DNA from: Notolepis coatsorum
Lineage: Eukaryota; Chordata; Actinopteri; Aulopiformes; Paralepididae
Assembly: GCA_963971535.1 (NCBI GenBank)
Contig: OZ020593.1
Location: 20,588,884-20,652,883 of the forward strand
DNA: 64,000 nt
Direction of reading: 5' to 3'
Both the position numbers and the translations under genes were made by a program. Positions 38,561 through 64,000 of this stretch are shown piece by piece (within the stretch, counting starts at the first letter, position 1; every line of letters begins with the position of its first letter). The notes under the pieces were generated by a model. It was not told the origin of the DNA and ran no database searches. It saw nothing but the letters and a program-made list of their open reading frames with translations.

Positions 38561-38639
38561 AATCTGAATTTATATTACAAGAGTATTTCTATGAAAGTAT
38601 ACCTCAAAATTGTACCTGAGTAAATATACTCAGTTATTT

Positions 38640-38950
38640 AAATATACTCCTCCCTGCCCTGACCGGAGGCTCCGTGGGTTTCGTTTTTGCCGAAGCTGAA
38701 AGGTAATACCTGACGGAGGCTGCGGAGAAGACAGAGGCAGTGTGTGACTGATCCACAAAAACACACAATATCTAATCTCACTCACCGTTACCAATATGTC
38801 CGGTTGGAAGGCCTAATGATGACACGTTAATGAACATGAATGCAATCGGTAAACGCCGCCTATCATGGAAAACATGAAATGAGAAGCAACGTTCGAAAGG
38901 ATTTCAAACCCAAGAGAGGCGCCGACGGGGCTGTTTCATCGAACTGGTGA
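38640..38950 (+). promoter_or_regulatory. Possible TMEM150C promoter / untranslated first exon
   Basis: A less AT-rich, CpG-containing, non-repetitive island between repeats, ending at a donor-like CTG|GTGAGA near 38946. The position about 1.3 kb before the TMEM150C start codon suggests a 5' untranslated exon, but no TATA or other core motif decides it. Confidence 0.25.
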
Positions 38951-39429
38951 GATCAATTGTTTAGAGAACATTATTATTCTCCGTTTTATGGAGAACGATA
39001 TAGGCCACCATATATAGACACGTTATGGCATAATCTGATTTGATAGTGTCTCTGTTTTGACAGGAATAGGCCTATACTTGTGGTATAATAACTATGTATT
39101 TCCATAGAGTAGGCTACGTGATACATTATTTCATGTGCATGTGATGAAATAGCGTATAGTATAGTCATCATTGGTCATTGTAGTCACTCTGAGACGAGGT
39201 GGAATCAGGTGCACCTGCAAATGTGGCTGGTTCTTACGTTCAGTGGATGCATTATAATAATGTGGCTAATCTATAATTTAGTCGGCGATTAAAGCACATG
39301 GCTGCACGTATTTGGAAGTATGCTATATTTATGAGAAATGCTGTAGTCTTTATTTGCAGTAGAAACCTGTCTATATTCGGGCCGACTGGATTCTGACAAG
39401 GGGCGGATTTGTCCGGCGGTGTCCATGGT

Positions 39430-39612
39430 GCTGAAACGGATAGACCACTGCACTTCCGCATTACATGGAGCTCGTGAGGGGAGGGGGACCACTGCACTTC
39501 CGCATTACATGGAGCTCGTGTGGGGAGGGGGACCATAGATATATATATCTATGAGGGGGAGTGGGGGACCACTGCACTTCCGCATTACATGGAGCTCGTG
39601 AGGGGAAGGGGG
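39430..39612 (+). repeat. ~50-bp tandem repeat, three copies
   Basis: Three copies of a unit containing CACTGCACTTCCGCATTACA and TGGAGCTCGTG, separated by GGGGAGGGG and one AT-rich spacer. Confidence 0.85.
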
Positions 39613-39849
39613 GCGCGAGGGATGCGTCCACTGAATGAATGTTGAGCCTGGAGGGTGGACGTAAGTGGTTATGTATAGCCCTGTATTTTACTGGCATACA
39701 CTTTTACTATTATGTAGACTATTCTGTTTTGTGTTTTTGTGTTTACAGGTAATGTATTGTATACATGCACTTTTATTATGTTCTTGTGTGATATAGGCCT
39801 ACCGCACATTTTATTGCTGTCTGATATATTGCAAATGTTATTGCTGTCA

Positions 39850-39942
39850 TCTTGGCCAGGTCTCCCTTGCAAAAGAGATCTTGTATCATTCTCAATGGGA
39901 CTTCCTGGTTAAATAAAGGTTAAAAAAAAAAAAAAAAAAAAA
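39850..39942 (+). mobile_element. LINE 3' end with poly(A)
   Basis: CAATGGGACTTCCTGGTTAA then ATAAAGGTT and a 20-nt A run. The reverse of the same end is inside the hAT element at about 26757-26800. Confidence 0.65.
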
Positions 39943-40221
39943 GAGCCTGGACGTAAGTGGTTGTAGCTACGGCTAAACCTCATTTGCTTTGCACGTGGCC
40001 TACACCACACGGTCTATTATTAAAATATTTCTCACAGCCATTTTGGCAATAACAGTAGCTAGTATCTATAGGCAACATGTTCACTTGAAAATAGCCTAAC
40101 AGCTGATCAGCTCAGCCTCGTCAAACAACCCACGGGAGGGGATACCTGCTCGACTGGTCTTAACTCTCTTAACGTCTTTCTGTTTCCTGTGTCACAACAG
40201 GAGGGGAGACAGGCAGACAGG

Positions 40222-48993
<8,772 letters not shown>

Positions 48994-49526
48994 GACTGTG
49001 AGCGCGGGGGCTCTGTTTGTAAGATCTTCGTGGACGGGTGAAACTGACTGAACAAAACGACTTGGGCTGGTAGTAGGGAAGTCTAACGTTTTTCTGCCAT
49101 CAGCGAAGATATTTCTATATTTAAAAAAATCGGTGGTAGAGCCGACATTTATTTAAATTGCATTATTCCACCTCTGTGAGATGGTCTACGACATAAAAAT
49201 ATATATATAACGAAATTGTTAGCCTCATACGATAATTGCATAAGTCATTTTTCAAGATTTTTGGAAAAGAAGAAAAAATACATTTTCCAGCAAATGTGTA
49301 AGAGTTTTTCATTTATATTTAGAAAATAAGTTCAACAAGTTTGCAAAAATACAAAAACACAACAACCATTGCGTAACAAAATAAGGTGACTTTTAAACAA
49401 AATATGTCATGACTTTGGCATTTTCTCCTCTTACATACATACATGTCATACACTAGGCAGTTGTTTTACTTGCCTAAGTCATGCGATCGCCATCTGTGTA
49501 TGTGTAACGTTAAAATGCACAAGTCC

Positions 49527-49978
49527 GGGGGCGGCTAGGTGGTGTAGTGGGCAAGGCGCTCGCCACCAACGCTGGAGACGCTGGGTTCGAGCCCAGCTCT
49601 CGGCGTTGCTATCAGCTTGGCTGGTCGCTCATACTAACACAATTGGCAGTGTTAGGGGTGGGAAAGCTGGTGGGTGGGTCCTGGGCGTTGTAAACAGAAA
49701 AAACTCCTACAGTTCGGTCGGGGCGCCTGCTCAGTGAGGGTAGGATCTGGAGGGAGGTAGTGTGACCTTCCACACGTTACACTCTCCCAGTGAGAATCTG
49801 TGCTGCCAGGCTGGCTGCCGGCTGGCTGCACATGTGTCGGAGGATAGCATGTGACAGTCTCCGGCCTCCCGGACCAACAGTAGGGGGGGGTGCGCAACAA
49901 CCAGGAAGGGAGTTGGGAATTGGCATAACGGGAGAAAAAAATCGGAAAAAAGGAGGGGGAAAAAGATAATAAAAAAAA
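49527..49978 (+). mobile_element. Long tRNA-derived SINE, 15-bp TSD
   Basis: Same family as 31595. Box B GGTTCGAGCCC. Flanked by AAAATGCACAAGTCC at 49512-49526 and 49979-49993. Confidence 0.92.
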
Positions 49979-50307
49979 AAAATGCACAAGTCCCACGAGT
50001 GAGTTAGGAAGATGGCGTTTTGGTTGCATTGAAGAAGATGGATGAAAACATGGAGGACATGTGTACCACTACCATGTGATTTGTGCCGTTTACACTGTCA
50101 TGAAAAAAACAGATATGAATCACATATGAGCAAAAGATTTGGGCCACTCTTGCCTGCAGTGTGAACGTAGCCTTTGTAAGATTGTGGATGGGTATTAAAG
50201 TGTACAAACGACACATGGTACATATGAAAAGAGATGCATGTATTAGCAACTTACTGTGACAGTGCTTCAACCATTAGTGAATTGTCTAAACTCCACTATA
50301 GGTAAGT

Positions 50308-51012
50308 CGCGGGGGCGACAGTGGCTCGGGAGGTAGAGCAGTCGTCTGGCAATCCGGAGGTTCCCGGTTCGATTCCCGCTCCTCGCGGGCAGCGTGTTGA
50401 TGTGTCCTTGAGCAAGACACTTAACCCCTAATTTCTCGGCGGTCAGGTGGCGTAGCGGAGATTGCGTTCGTCACCAACACCGGAGATGCTGGGTTTGCAT
50501 GTTCGAATCCAGCTCCCGGCGTTGTCACCAGCTTGGCTGGCCGTTCACACTAATACAATTGGCAGTATTAGAGGGTGGGAAAGCTGGCGGGTGGGTCCTG
50601 GGCGTTGTGGACAGCGACCCCTGCAGTTCGGTCGGGGCGCCTGCTCAGCGAGGGTAGGATCTGGAGAGAGGTAGTGCGGCCTCCCACACGTTACACTCTC
50701 CCAGTGAGAATCTGCGCGGCCAGGCTGGCTGCCGGCAGGCTGCACATGCGTCGGAGGAAAGCATGTGACAGTCTCCGGCCTCTAGGACCAACAGTAGGGG
50801 AAAGTGCGCAACAACCAGGAAGGGTGGGATGGGAGAAAAAAGAAGGAGGGGGAAAAAGATAATAAAAAATAAAAATAATAAAAACCCTAATTTATCCCGA
50901 TGAGCAGGTTGGCACCTTGCATGGTTGCCTCTGCCGTCAGTGTGTGAGTGAATGGGTAAAATGTGAGTAACAAATTGTAAAGCGATTTGGATAAAAAGCG
51001 CTATATAAAAAA
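50308..51012 (+). mobile_element. tRNA-derived SINE interrupted by another SINE
   Basis: GGCGACAGTGGCTCGGGAGG start, GTTCGATTCCC box B. Resumes after the insertion at 50885-50893 and ends GCGATTTGGATAAAAAGCG. Same family as 34874. Confidence 0.88.
50435..50884 (+). mobile_element. Long tRNA-derived SINE nested in the previous SINE
   Basis: Flanked by CCCTAATTT at 50426-50434 and 50885-50893. Body as 31595-32009, with a box B GTTCGAATCC and an A/T-rich tail. Confidence 0.9.
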
Positions 51013-51549
51013 GCAGCCATTTAGTGGACTCCTGTGTGTCCCCTGTTAGATAGACGACCACCACTGCATGTTTTCTTTTGAACTGTGAATGAACGTGTGT
51101 TTCTACTAAGTATTTCAAAGCAACACTTTTTCAAAGAGCACATAGAGACAACAGCCTCTACGTTTAACCAGCAGTCAAGACTGAGGTCATCTTTTCGGAC
51201 TTTTTTATTTTATTTTATATATATCACTAATGTACAATACGATTCATGTTTGTAAATACTCATTTGATGGTTAAGTATAGGATGGATTGCTAGAATATAT
51301 GATTATCTGCCATCTTCTCGTTCTTCCAAGTCTCTACTGTATTTAATACATTTTGACAATGTTGCATTTTCCCCCCTCCAAACAGTCTGTTTATTTGACA
51401 TCACATTAGTAGAATTTATAATAAAACACAGGATACTTTGTGCCCTAATGATATGGATAAACGCTCAATGAAGAAACCCAATCCGCTTGCTGCACACATC
51501 TATGCTACTCGGTTTATTCTGAGGACTGAGAAGAGGGCGGTGACCCAAA

Positions 51550-51718
51550 ACCTGGGAACAGTGGGAAGGCCACCCTCAAGAGCCAGACCAGGCTCCACTC
51601 CGCCCAGAACCCAGGAAGGCCACCCTCAAGAGCCAGACCAGGCTCCACTCCGCCCAGAACCCAGGAAGGCCACCCTCAAGAGGCAGACCAGGCTCCACTC
51701 CGCCCAGAACCCAATCCC
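51550..51718 (+). repeat. 50-bp tandem repeat, three copies
   Basis: Unit with AAGGCCACCCTCAAGAGCCA and CTCCACTCCGCCCAGAACCC. Confidence 0.92.
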
Positions 51719-51929
51719 CTCTATTTATGATGGAACACAAGATTCTTGTGCCCTAATGATGAGGATAAGCACTAAATAATGTCTCCCATCTTCTCTCATG
51801 TATTTACCACTGTTCCTTTACATCCTAAATTCATTTTCAAATCCCTGCTAACCGTCTCCCATTCTTTAATTTGCCCTCTAGGCCATTTAACTCTAGCTTT
51901 TTGCTCACAGCTCTTTTTCTCTGACCTCA

Positions 51930-52690
51930 CCTCAGTACCGTCTACATCCCCTCCTACAGCTCTTCTCTGGTCTCAGTACCATCTACATCCCCTCCTACAG
52001 CTCTTCTCTCTGGCCTCAGTACCATCTACATCCTCCTACAGCTCTTCTCTGACCTCAGTACCATCTACATCCCCTCCTACAGCTCTTCTCTGGCCTCAGT
52101 ACCATCTACATCCTCCTACAGCTCTTCTCTGGTCTCAGTACCATCTACATCCTACAGCTCTTCTCTCTGGCCTCAGTACCATCTACATCCTCCTACAGCT
52201 CTTCTCTGGTCTCAGTACCATCTACATCCTACAGCTCTTCTCTCTGGCCTCAGTACCATCTACATCCCCTCCTACAGCTCTTCTCTGGCCTCAGTACCAT
52301 CTACATCCTCCTACAGCTCTTCTCTGGTCTCAGTACCATCTACATCCTACAGCTCTTCTCTCTGGCCTCAGTACCATCTACATCCTCCTACAGCTCTTAT
52401 CTCTGACCAGCAGGCTGGTCTCAGTACCATCTACATCCTACAGCTCTTCTCTCTTCTCTCTGGCCTCAGTACCATCTACATCCTCCTACAGCTCTTATCT
52501 CTGACCAGCAGGCTGGTCTCAGTACCATCTACATCCTACAGCTCTTCTCTCTTCTCTCTGGCCTCAGTACCATCTACATCCTCCTACAGCTCTTATCTCT
52601 GACCAGCAGGCTGGTCTCAGTACCGTCTACATCCTCCTACAGCTCTTCTCTCTGACCTCAGTACCATCTACATCCTCCTACAGCTCTTTG
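51930..52690 (+). repeat. Complex minisatellite (31-46-bp units)
   Basis: About 18 copies of CAGTACCATCTACATCC followed by TCCTACAGCTCTTCTCTGG with variable spacers, and a higher-order block including GACCAGCAGGCTGGTC repeated three times. Confidence 0.92.
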
Positions 52691-53890
52691 CCCCTTCTCC
52701 TCAGTGATAGGGTTATTCCTGCAAACTGTGGAAAAACTGAATTTTAACAGGAATCAATCTCAAAAGCACACAAACCAATATGCCACAGCTGAATAATGTA
52801 TGTTACTATGAACAGGGTTGGAAAGTAAGACTATATGAAACGAGATTACAGCACTTTTACACAAAAACGTTGGTAGCTGTGATCACCTCTACCTATTGTA
52901 ATAAAAAAAGTCAGATTAGATAGTCATTGGATACTTTTTTTGTATTTCCTGCAGGAGGCCAGAACCTGCTTAATGGTAAACATCTCCATAATCTCTTATT
53001 TGAAATAATGAATAATCATGGTGACGTATGGCAACATTATTGAAATTGCAGTCAATTTATAATAACATTTATTAGATTTTACAACTGTTTAGCCTCATGT
53101 TTCTATGGATTTCTGAGGCAATGCAATCACAAATAATTCGATTTTTTTACTTCATTCGATTCGTGTAATAATCCACTGGGTTAACATTATCAAAGTGTTA
53201 TTCCGCAATCTGTAACATATTCCATTTTTAAAGTAACCTTGCCACCACTTTCACATTAAAGGTCCCCTCCAGTCAATTTTAAACCCTTAAACAACATTTC
53301 TATATTGATTAATTTGCATAAATGTTTTTTTTCCACACAAAATGTTTCAATAAAGTACTGAAAATGGCTTGGCAGCATCTCTACACCTTTACCCTGATGG
53401 GAGATGGAAGGATCTATCGATATGCAAATTGTCAACAAGCAAGCACCCATTGATATTTACCAGAAATTCCAAGTTGGCAGCTTATATTCTTTCAAGACAT
53501 CAATACCTATTCAGCTTTCTGTGTAGCTGAAGCTAAAGGTGTCACGTTACCACATACTGGACTATGAGAGGTTCAACCTATTAGTGACATCACACATGCA
53601 ACTCCGATTTCTGGAAAGTGGAGACTCCCTCTCCTGGGGAAGAATGTGAAAAAGGTGCACTGGTGACAAGTTCTGCACAAATAACTATCTGTAGCCACAC
53701 CCCCCCAGAGGAGTTAACCATACAATACTTTTTTTTGGAGTGGAAGAGATCTTTAAAACCTTCTATTTCTTTACTAACTGGACAGTGATAATGTGGCCAA
53801 ACAATGCAAGTTGTCGGCCGCGGAAAAAAATGTGGTGCTCCATTTGCAAAAAGATGATGGTTTCCAATATTTGAGGTGGTGTTTACGTGT
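52691..53890 (+). other. Convergent intergenic region, no gene seen
   Basis: Non-repetitive AT-rich sequence between the TMEM150C and ENOPH1 3' ends. No splice-flanked coding segment found on either strand. Confidence 0.5.
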
Positions 53891-53892
53891 GT

Positions 53893-54939
53893 TTTATTGA
53901 AGTTTTATTTAACGTCAGAGTATCAATACCAATAAAGCCCCACACAGAAATCATTATTTAATTTGGCAAATCTCAAAAGGTTACTCTCCTCGTTCTGCAT
54001 GAAAGAATAACACATTTAAATAAGACTCCGTTCATCCTCCGTCAACTGCTTACGCCATCGTGGCTTGTGTGGGGGGGGGGGGTCACAGTTTGGGACAAGT
54101 GTTGGAATCAAATATTGGTAGTCATGACAACTGACAAATCAGGTAATGATATTCGCTAGCCTATAGGACACACTAAAAAAAGGATCCTCTTTTACAATGC
54201 ATTCAATGACTGAAACCTCCTACGACTAGAAAACATTCAAACATGTTGCAGGAAAGGAAACAGAAAACATAAATCAACACGTGGAAAATATGTAGCTTTA
54301 CAAAACAGTCGACAAATACAAATTGCACAAATCACACACACACATCCCTTGCATGGTAGACGGTGACATTGAGAAGGTACACGGGTGGCGTCTAACTCAA
54401 ACATGGTTTATTTAAGGTCGAGAGGTGAGGAAACGCTCGGCGGGGGTCAAGGGTCAAGGTTCGACCCTCTGGGCTTGTTGTCTACAAGGTGGTGCTACAG
54501 GAAGGGTGGACATCGGTACGAACCGGTACTTTACACGACACACTAAGCACTCACCAACACCTACTGGTACCTACAGACAACCCAGTCAACCAAATGTACC
54601 CATATATACGTAAGTGAACCGGGTCCCCTTTGGACTTCATCCCTCGTCGTCTGGAGAGCCACGTCCGGACTAGATTTGAGAAGAACTGGTCGTCCTCACA
54701 AAAACAAAAAGAGCTGAGTAAGTAAAGGTCATGCAGGCCCCGGCTGACTGGAGTCTCCTCTACATATATAATATCCTATTCAACCTTCTCCAGTTCTCAA
54801 GACTTTTTTTTTGAACAACCGAAAACATCAGAGTGGCAAAAAAAGAGAGGGGAGTGGGGCGGAGAGGAAGGGTGGGGGGGGGGGGTGGGAGTGGGGGCCA
54901 GACATTGAGTTCTCCCGGGTTCTTCGTCCTATCCTGGCG
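53893..54939 (-). other. enoph1: Probable ENOPH1 3' UTR
   Basis: Downstream of the ENOPH1 stop on the minus strand. Poly(A) signal candidates (AATAAA, minus) are at 54407-54412, 53904-53909 and 53893-53898. The true end is not determined. Confidence 0.5.
54407..54412 (-). terminator. enoph1: Candidate ENOPH1 poly(A) signal
   Basis: TTTATT on the plus strand, AATAAA in gene orientation, about 530 nt after the stop. Confidence 0.4.
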
Positions 54940-61733
<6,794 letters not shown>

Positions 61734-61774
61734 TCAAGACGTGATATAGTCAGTGTGTTGTTATTATCAACATT

Positions 61775-61965
61775 TACATTTAGTCATTTAGCTGAACGCT
61801 TTGATCCAAAGCGACTTACAAGTTCTGTACAGCAGGAAGGGAAGGGTACAACTCTGGCAGTTAAGGTTAAGTTAGATTGTACATCATCAAACAGTGTTGA
61901 ATTTCAGTGCTACAGTCTCTTGAGTGCATATTAGCATAGTAGGTGGTAAATATAGGCAAGGAAGA
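61775..61965 (+). repeat. Dispersed repeat (CATTTACATTTAGTCATTTA family)
   Basis: Second copy of the repeat at 7661, sharing CCAAAGCGACTTACAAGTTC and downstream sequence. Confidence 0.78.
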
Positions 61966-62384
61966 TTATCAAGATATAAATTTAGTATGGAAAAATCACA
62001 CGTTAGATAAACCTCATTTTCATTATATATTCTCAAATACTTTCATGAGGAATCTGACTTAATATTAGCTTTATATCCTTAATTTAGACAACTAAATTGT
62101 CAATCACAATCCACAATGACAATGATAAGATAAACAAATATAAATGTAGTCAGGTCCAATACATTTTCTCTGTACACCACCACAATGGACTTGAAATTAA
62201 ACAGTGTAGGAATTACAACCGTTTCTACATGTGCCCCTTTTTAAGGGACCAAAGCTAATGGACAATTGGCTGCTCAGCTGTTTCATGGCCAGGTGTGCGT
62301 TATTCCATCATTATTTCATTTAAAAGCAGATAAAAGGTCTAGCGTTAATTTCAAGTGTGGTATTTGCATTTGGAATCTGTTGGA
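61966..62384 (+). other. ENOPH1 intron, no gene
   Basis: AT-rich, nothing recognised. Confidence 0.45.
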
Positions 62385-62580
62385 ATCTCAGAGACATTGT
62401 GGTGGTGTAGAGACATTGTGGTGGTGTACAGAGACATTGTTGTGGTGTAGAGACATTGTGGTGGTGTACAGAGACATTGTTGTGGTGTAGAGACATTGTG
62501 GTGGTGTACAGAGACACTGTGGTGGTGTAGAGACATTGTGGTGGTGTAGAGAGACATTGTGGTGGAGTACAGAGATGATA
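62385..62580 (+). repeat. 20-22-bp minisatellite
   Basis: About nine copies of AGAGACATTGTGGTGGTGTA with C/T variants. Confidence 0.95.
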
Positions 62581-62703
62581 TTCACAGACCTGACCGTATA
62601 TTCCCCAGCCCTAGTGTCAATACAACACAATACAGGCCATTCTTTCACATTTGATTGTAGCTGATAGGCTAATTAAAAGGAGCTGTAAGTGGCATTTTCT
62701 CTG

Positions 62704-63653
62704 TTAACACTTTAACTGCCCAAGGTTAAATTCATGATATACCATCCCTTGCCAGCTCTATTTAACATGGAGAAGTTCCCCTTCTTTGCAGGGCTATAAC
62801 TTTTTAAATTCTATTGCTAGATTGCCATTATTAGGGCCCATTCAATGTCCTATATGTATTGTTCATGGTGTAGCAACGTTAAACTTTTTCATTCACATAT
62901 TCATACTAAAATATGGTCTAAAGTATAAGTATGTTTTCATCTCTTTCTGCAGCTTTCTCCAGAACGTGATTTATAGCCCCAAATGCATTATATTGATGAT
63001 CAAATACAGTTTGGTAGCGATCGGTGCCAGATGAAAAATTTCAAATGGACGTGCTTCTAGAAGTTTCTACGTATCATCTGATGATGACCGGATGGGCGGG
63101 GGATCGTTTATAATTCTGTGGGCAACGTTATACCATTCATCTAATGTGGGTCATATGTTCATCATAGCAGTTTATATCGAACACGGTAATACTACACGCT
63201 AAAACTCACCCCAGTCTCCTCGGGCCGTTGGGCGATCAGCGTGGAGTAGACAGTTTTCTATTATGGGATGTTGAAATCCCCGATCTATTTCCAGGTTGTA
63301 TAATAGTATATACGTCCAAATCATGTTGTTTTTTCGAGTTATTTCCACCGATCGATGTTCACTGTGTGAAGACAGAGTCTCTCTAACATTAGCGAGTGCC
63401 CGGACCCCATATGGAGTGAGTCCTGCCGGTTCAAAGGTTGACATCCGGTTTCGATCTGCCACCAGATGGCGCTCTTGAACCGCTAGAGGGTTGAGAGGAG
63501 ATCAGCAGTGTGTCTCAAGGCTGCAGAGGGGAAATATGATTCCGATAACAGATTTTTGAAATATTGATATCAAAGACGATTTACGGCGTTCTCGGCAACT
63601 TGAGCATGGCTAGGAAAGACGCCTAAACACGTTCCCGGCAGTTAAAGTGTTAA
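62704..63653 (+). mobile_element. TTAA-flanked (piggyBac-like) element, intact borders
   Basis: TTAACACTTTAACTGCC mirrors GGCAGTTAAAGTGTTAA exactly at the other end. Body related to 56516-57400 and to 13015-13734. No transposase frame. Confidence 0.75.
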
Positions 63654-63756
63654 AATAAGTGGCAGACATGTTCAAAACAAAAGCTCAGCGATGGCTGACG
63701 TAATGTAGAGCTATTTAAAATCAATTTTAACAAGAGATATACCACTTACAGCACTT

Positions 63757-64000
63757 TTTTTTTATCTACTTTTTCTCCCCATTTTCTATTTTTCTCCCAT
63801 CCCAATTTCGTATTATCCAATTCTGCCCTCCCCTGTCTCGAACGTTGTTAGACCATGCCTCCCACTGGTCGGCTGCAATGTGGACAAAGCCTTGCATCAC
63901 GTGTCCCCTCCGGTACACGAGGAGGAGGCAGCCGTCGCATCTTTTCACCTGCACAGCGCGATCTCTCAGTGGCGAGGAGTAACGCGTGGGAGGCTCACGC
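63757..64000 (-). mobile_element. tRNA-derived SINE 3' half, cut by window edge
   Basis: Poly(T) at the left is the reversed tail; the body is the reverse complement of 46030-46275. The head lies beyond 64000. Confidence 0.85.

Larger units (their letters stand above)
48994..51440 (+). other. tmem150c: Possible TMEM150C 3' UTR with SINE insertions
   Basis: AT-rich sequence after the stop, carrying SINEs at 49527 and 50308. AATAAA at 51420-51425 could be a distal poly(A) signal; the real end is not determined. Confidence 0.35.

Noticed and set aside
51779-52504. 241-codon plus-strand frame
   Set aside because: Built from the complex minisatellite at 51930-52690; no splice or homology support.

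Overview
This window is a stretch of vertebrate nuclear DNA, almost certainly from a ray-finned (teleost) fish. It contains interrupted genes with GT/AG introns, tRNA-derived SINEs, LINE 3' ends with short tandem tails, many hAT-type DNA transposons with 8-bp target duplications, and very abundant micro- and minisatellites. I cannot name the species; the extreme tandem-repeat load only hints at a repeat-rich lineage such as gadiforms.

Three protein genes can be supported by spliced translation. (1) SEC31A (COPII outer coat), + strand, with 22 coding exons from 265 to the stop at 35401. The 5' WD40 exons lie off the left edge. Exon phases close perfectly (4626 nt, 1541 codons plus stop). (2) TMEM150C (tentonin 3), + strand, complete in seven coding exons from 40222 to 48993 (247 aa). 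(3) ENOPH1 (enolase-phosphatase 1, methionine salvage), - strand, with the last three coding exons at 61680-54940; the N-terminal exons lie beyond the right edge. The order SEC31A - TMEM150C - ENOPH1, with TMEM150C and ENOPH1 tail to tail, is the human 4q21 order, except that no SCD5 exon is visible between SEC31A and TMEM150C. The genes act in unrelated processes (ER export, mechanosensory membrane protein, methionine salvage); this is conserved synteny, not a functional cluster.

Layout: 1-36200 SEC31A, including a 415-codon repeat-built exon (10837-12081) not present in the human protein as I recall it, and an intronic 19-bp satellite of about 4.7 kb (20815-25545). 36200-40200 is intergenic and full of mobile-element pieces. 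40200-51400 is TMEM150C with long introns and a probable 3' UTR. 51400-53900 is convergent intergenic space with minisatellites. 53900-64000 is the ENOPH1 3' half with heavily nested transposons.

The most unusual signal is that minisatellites repeatedly start at exon-intron junctions and copy the splice site itself. I see seven cases: six in SEC31A (1-282, 1126-1240, 2069-2385, 16205-16350, 25866-25970, 33510-33700) and one in TMEM150C (43184-43712), plus a pyrimidine-rich array acting as the polypyrimidine tract of the exon at 25751. Several mobile elements also end within about 10-30 nt of splice sites. Other points are nested transposons with intact target-site duplications, three TTAA-flanked elements, a Mutator-like family with long inverted repeats, a probable solo LTR and a SINE carrying an internal 42-bp minisatellite.
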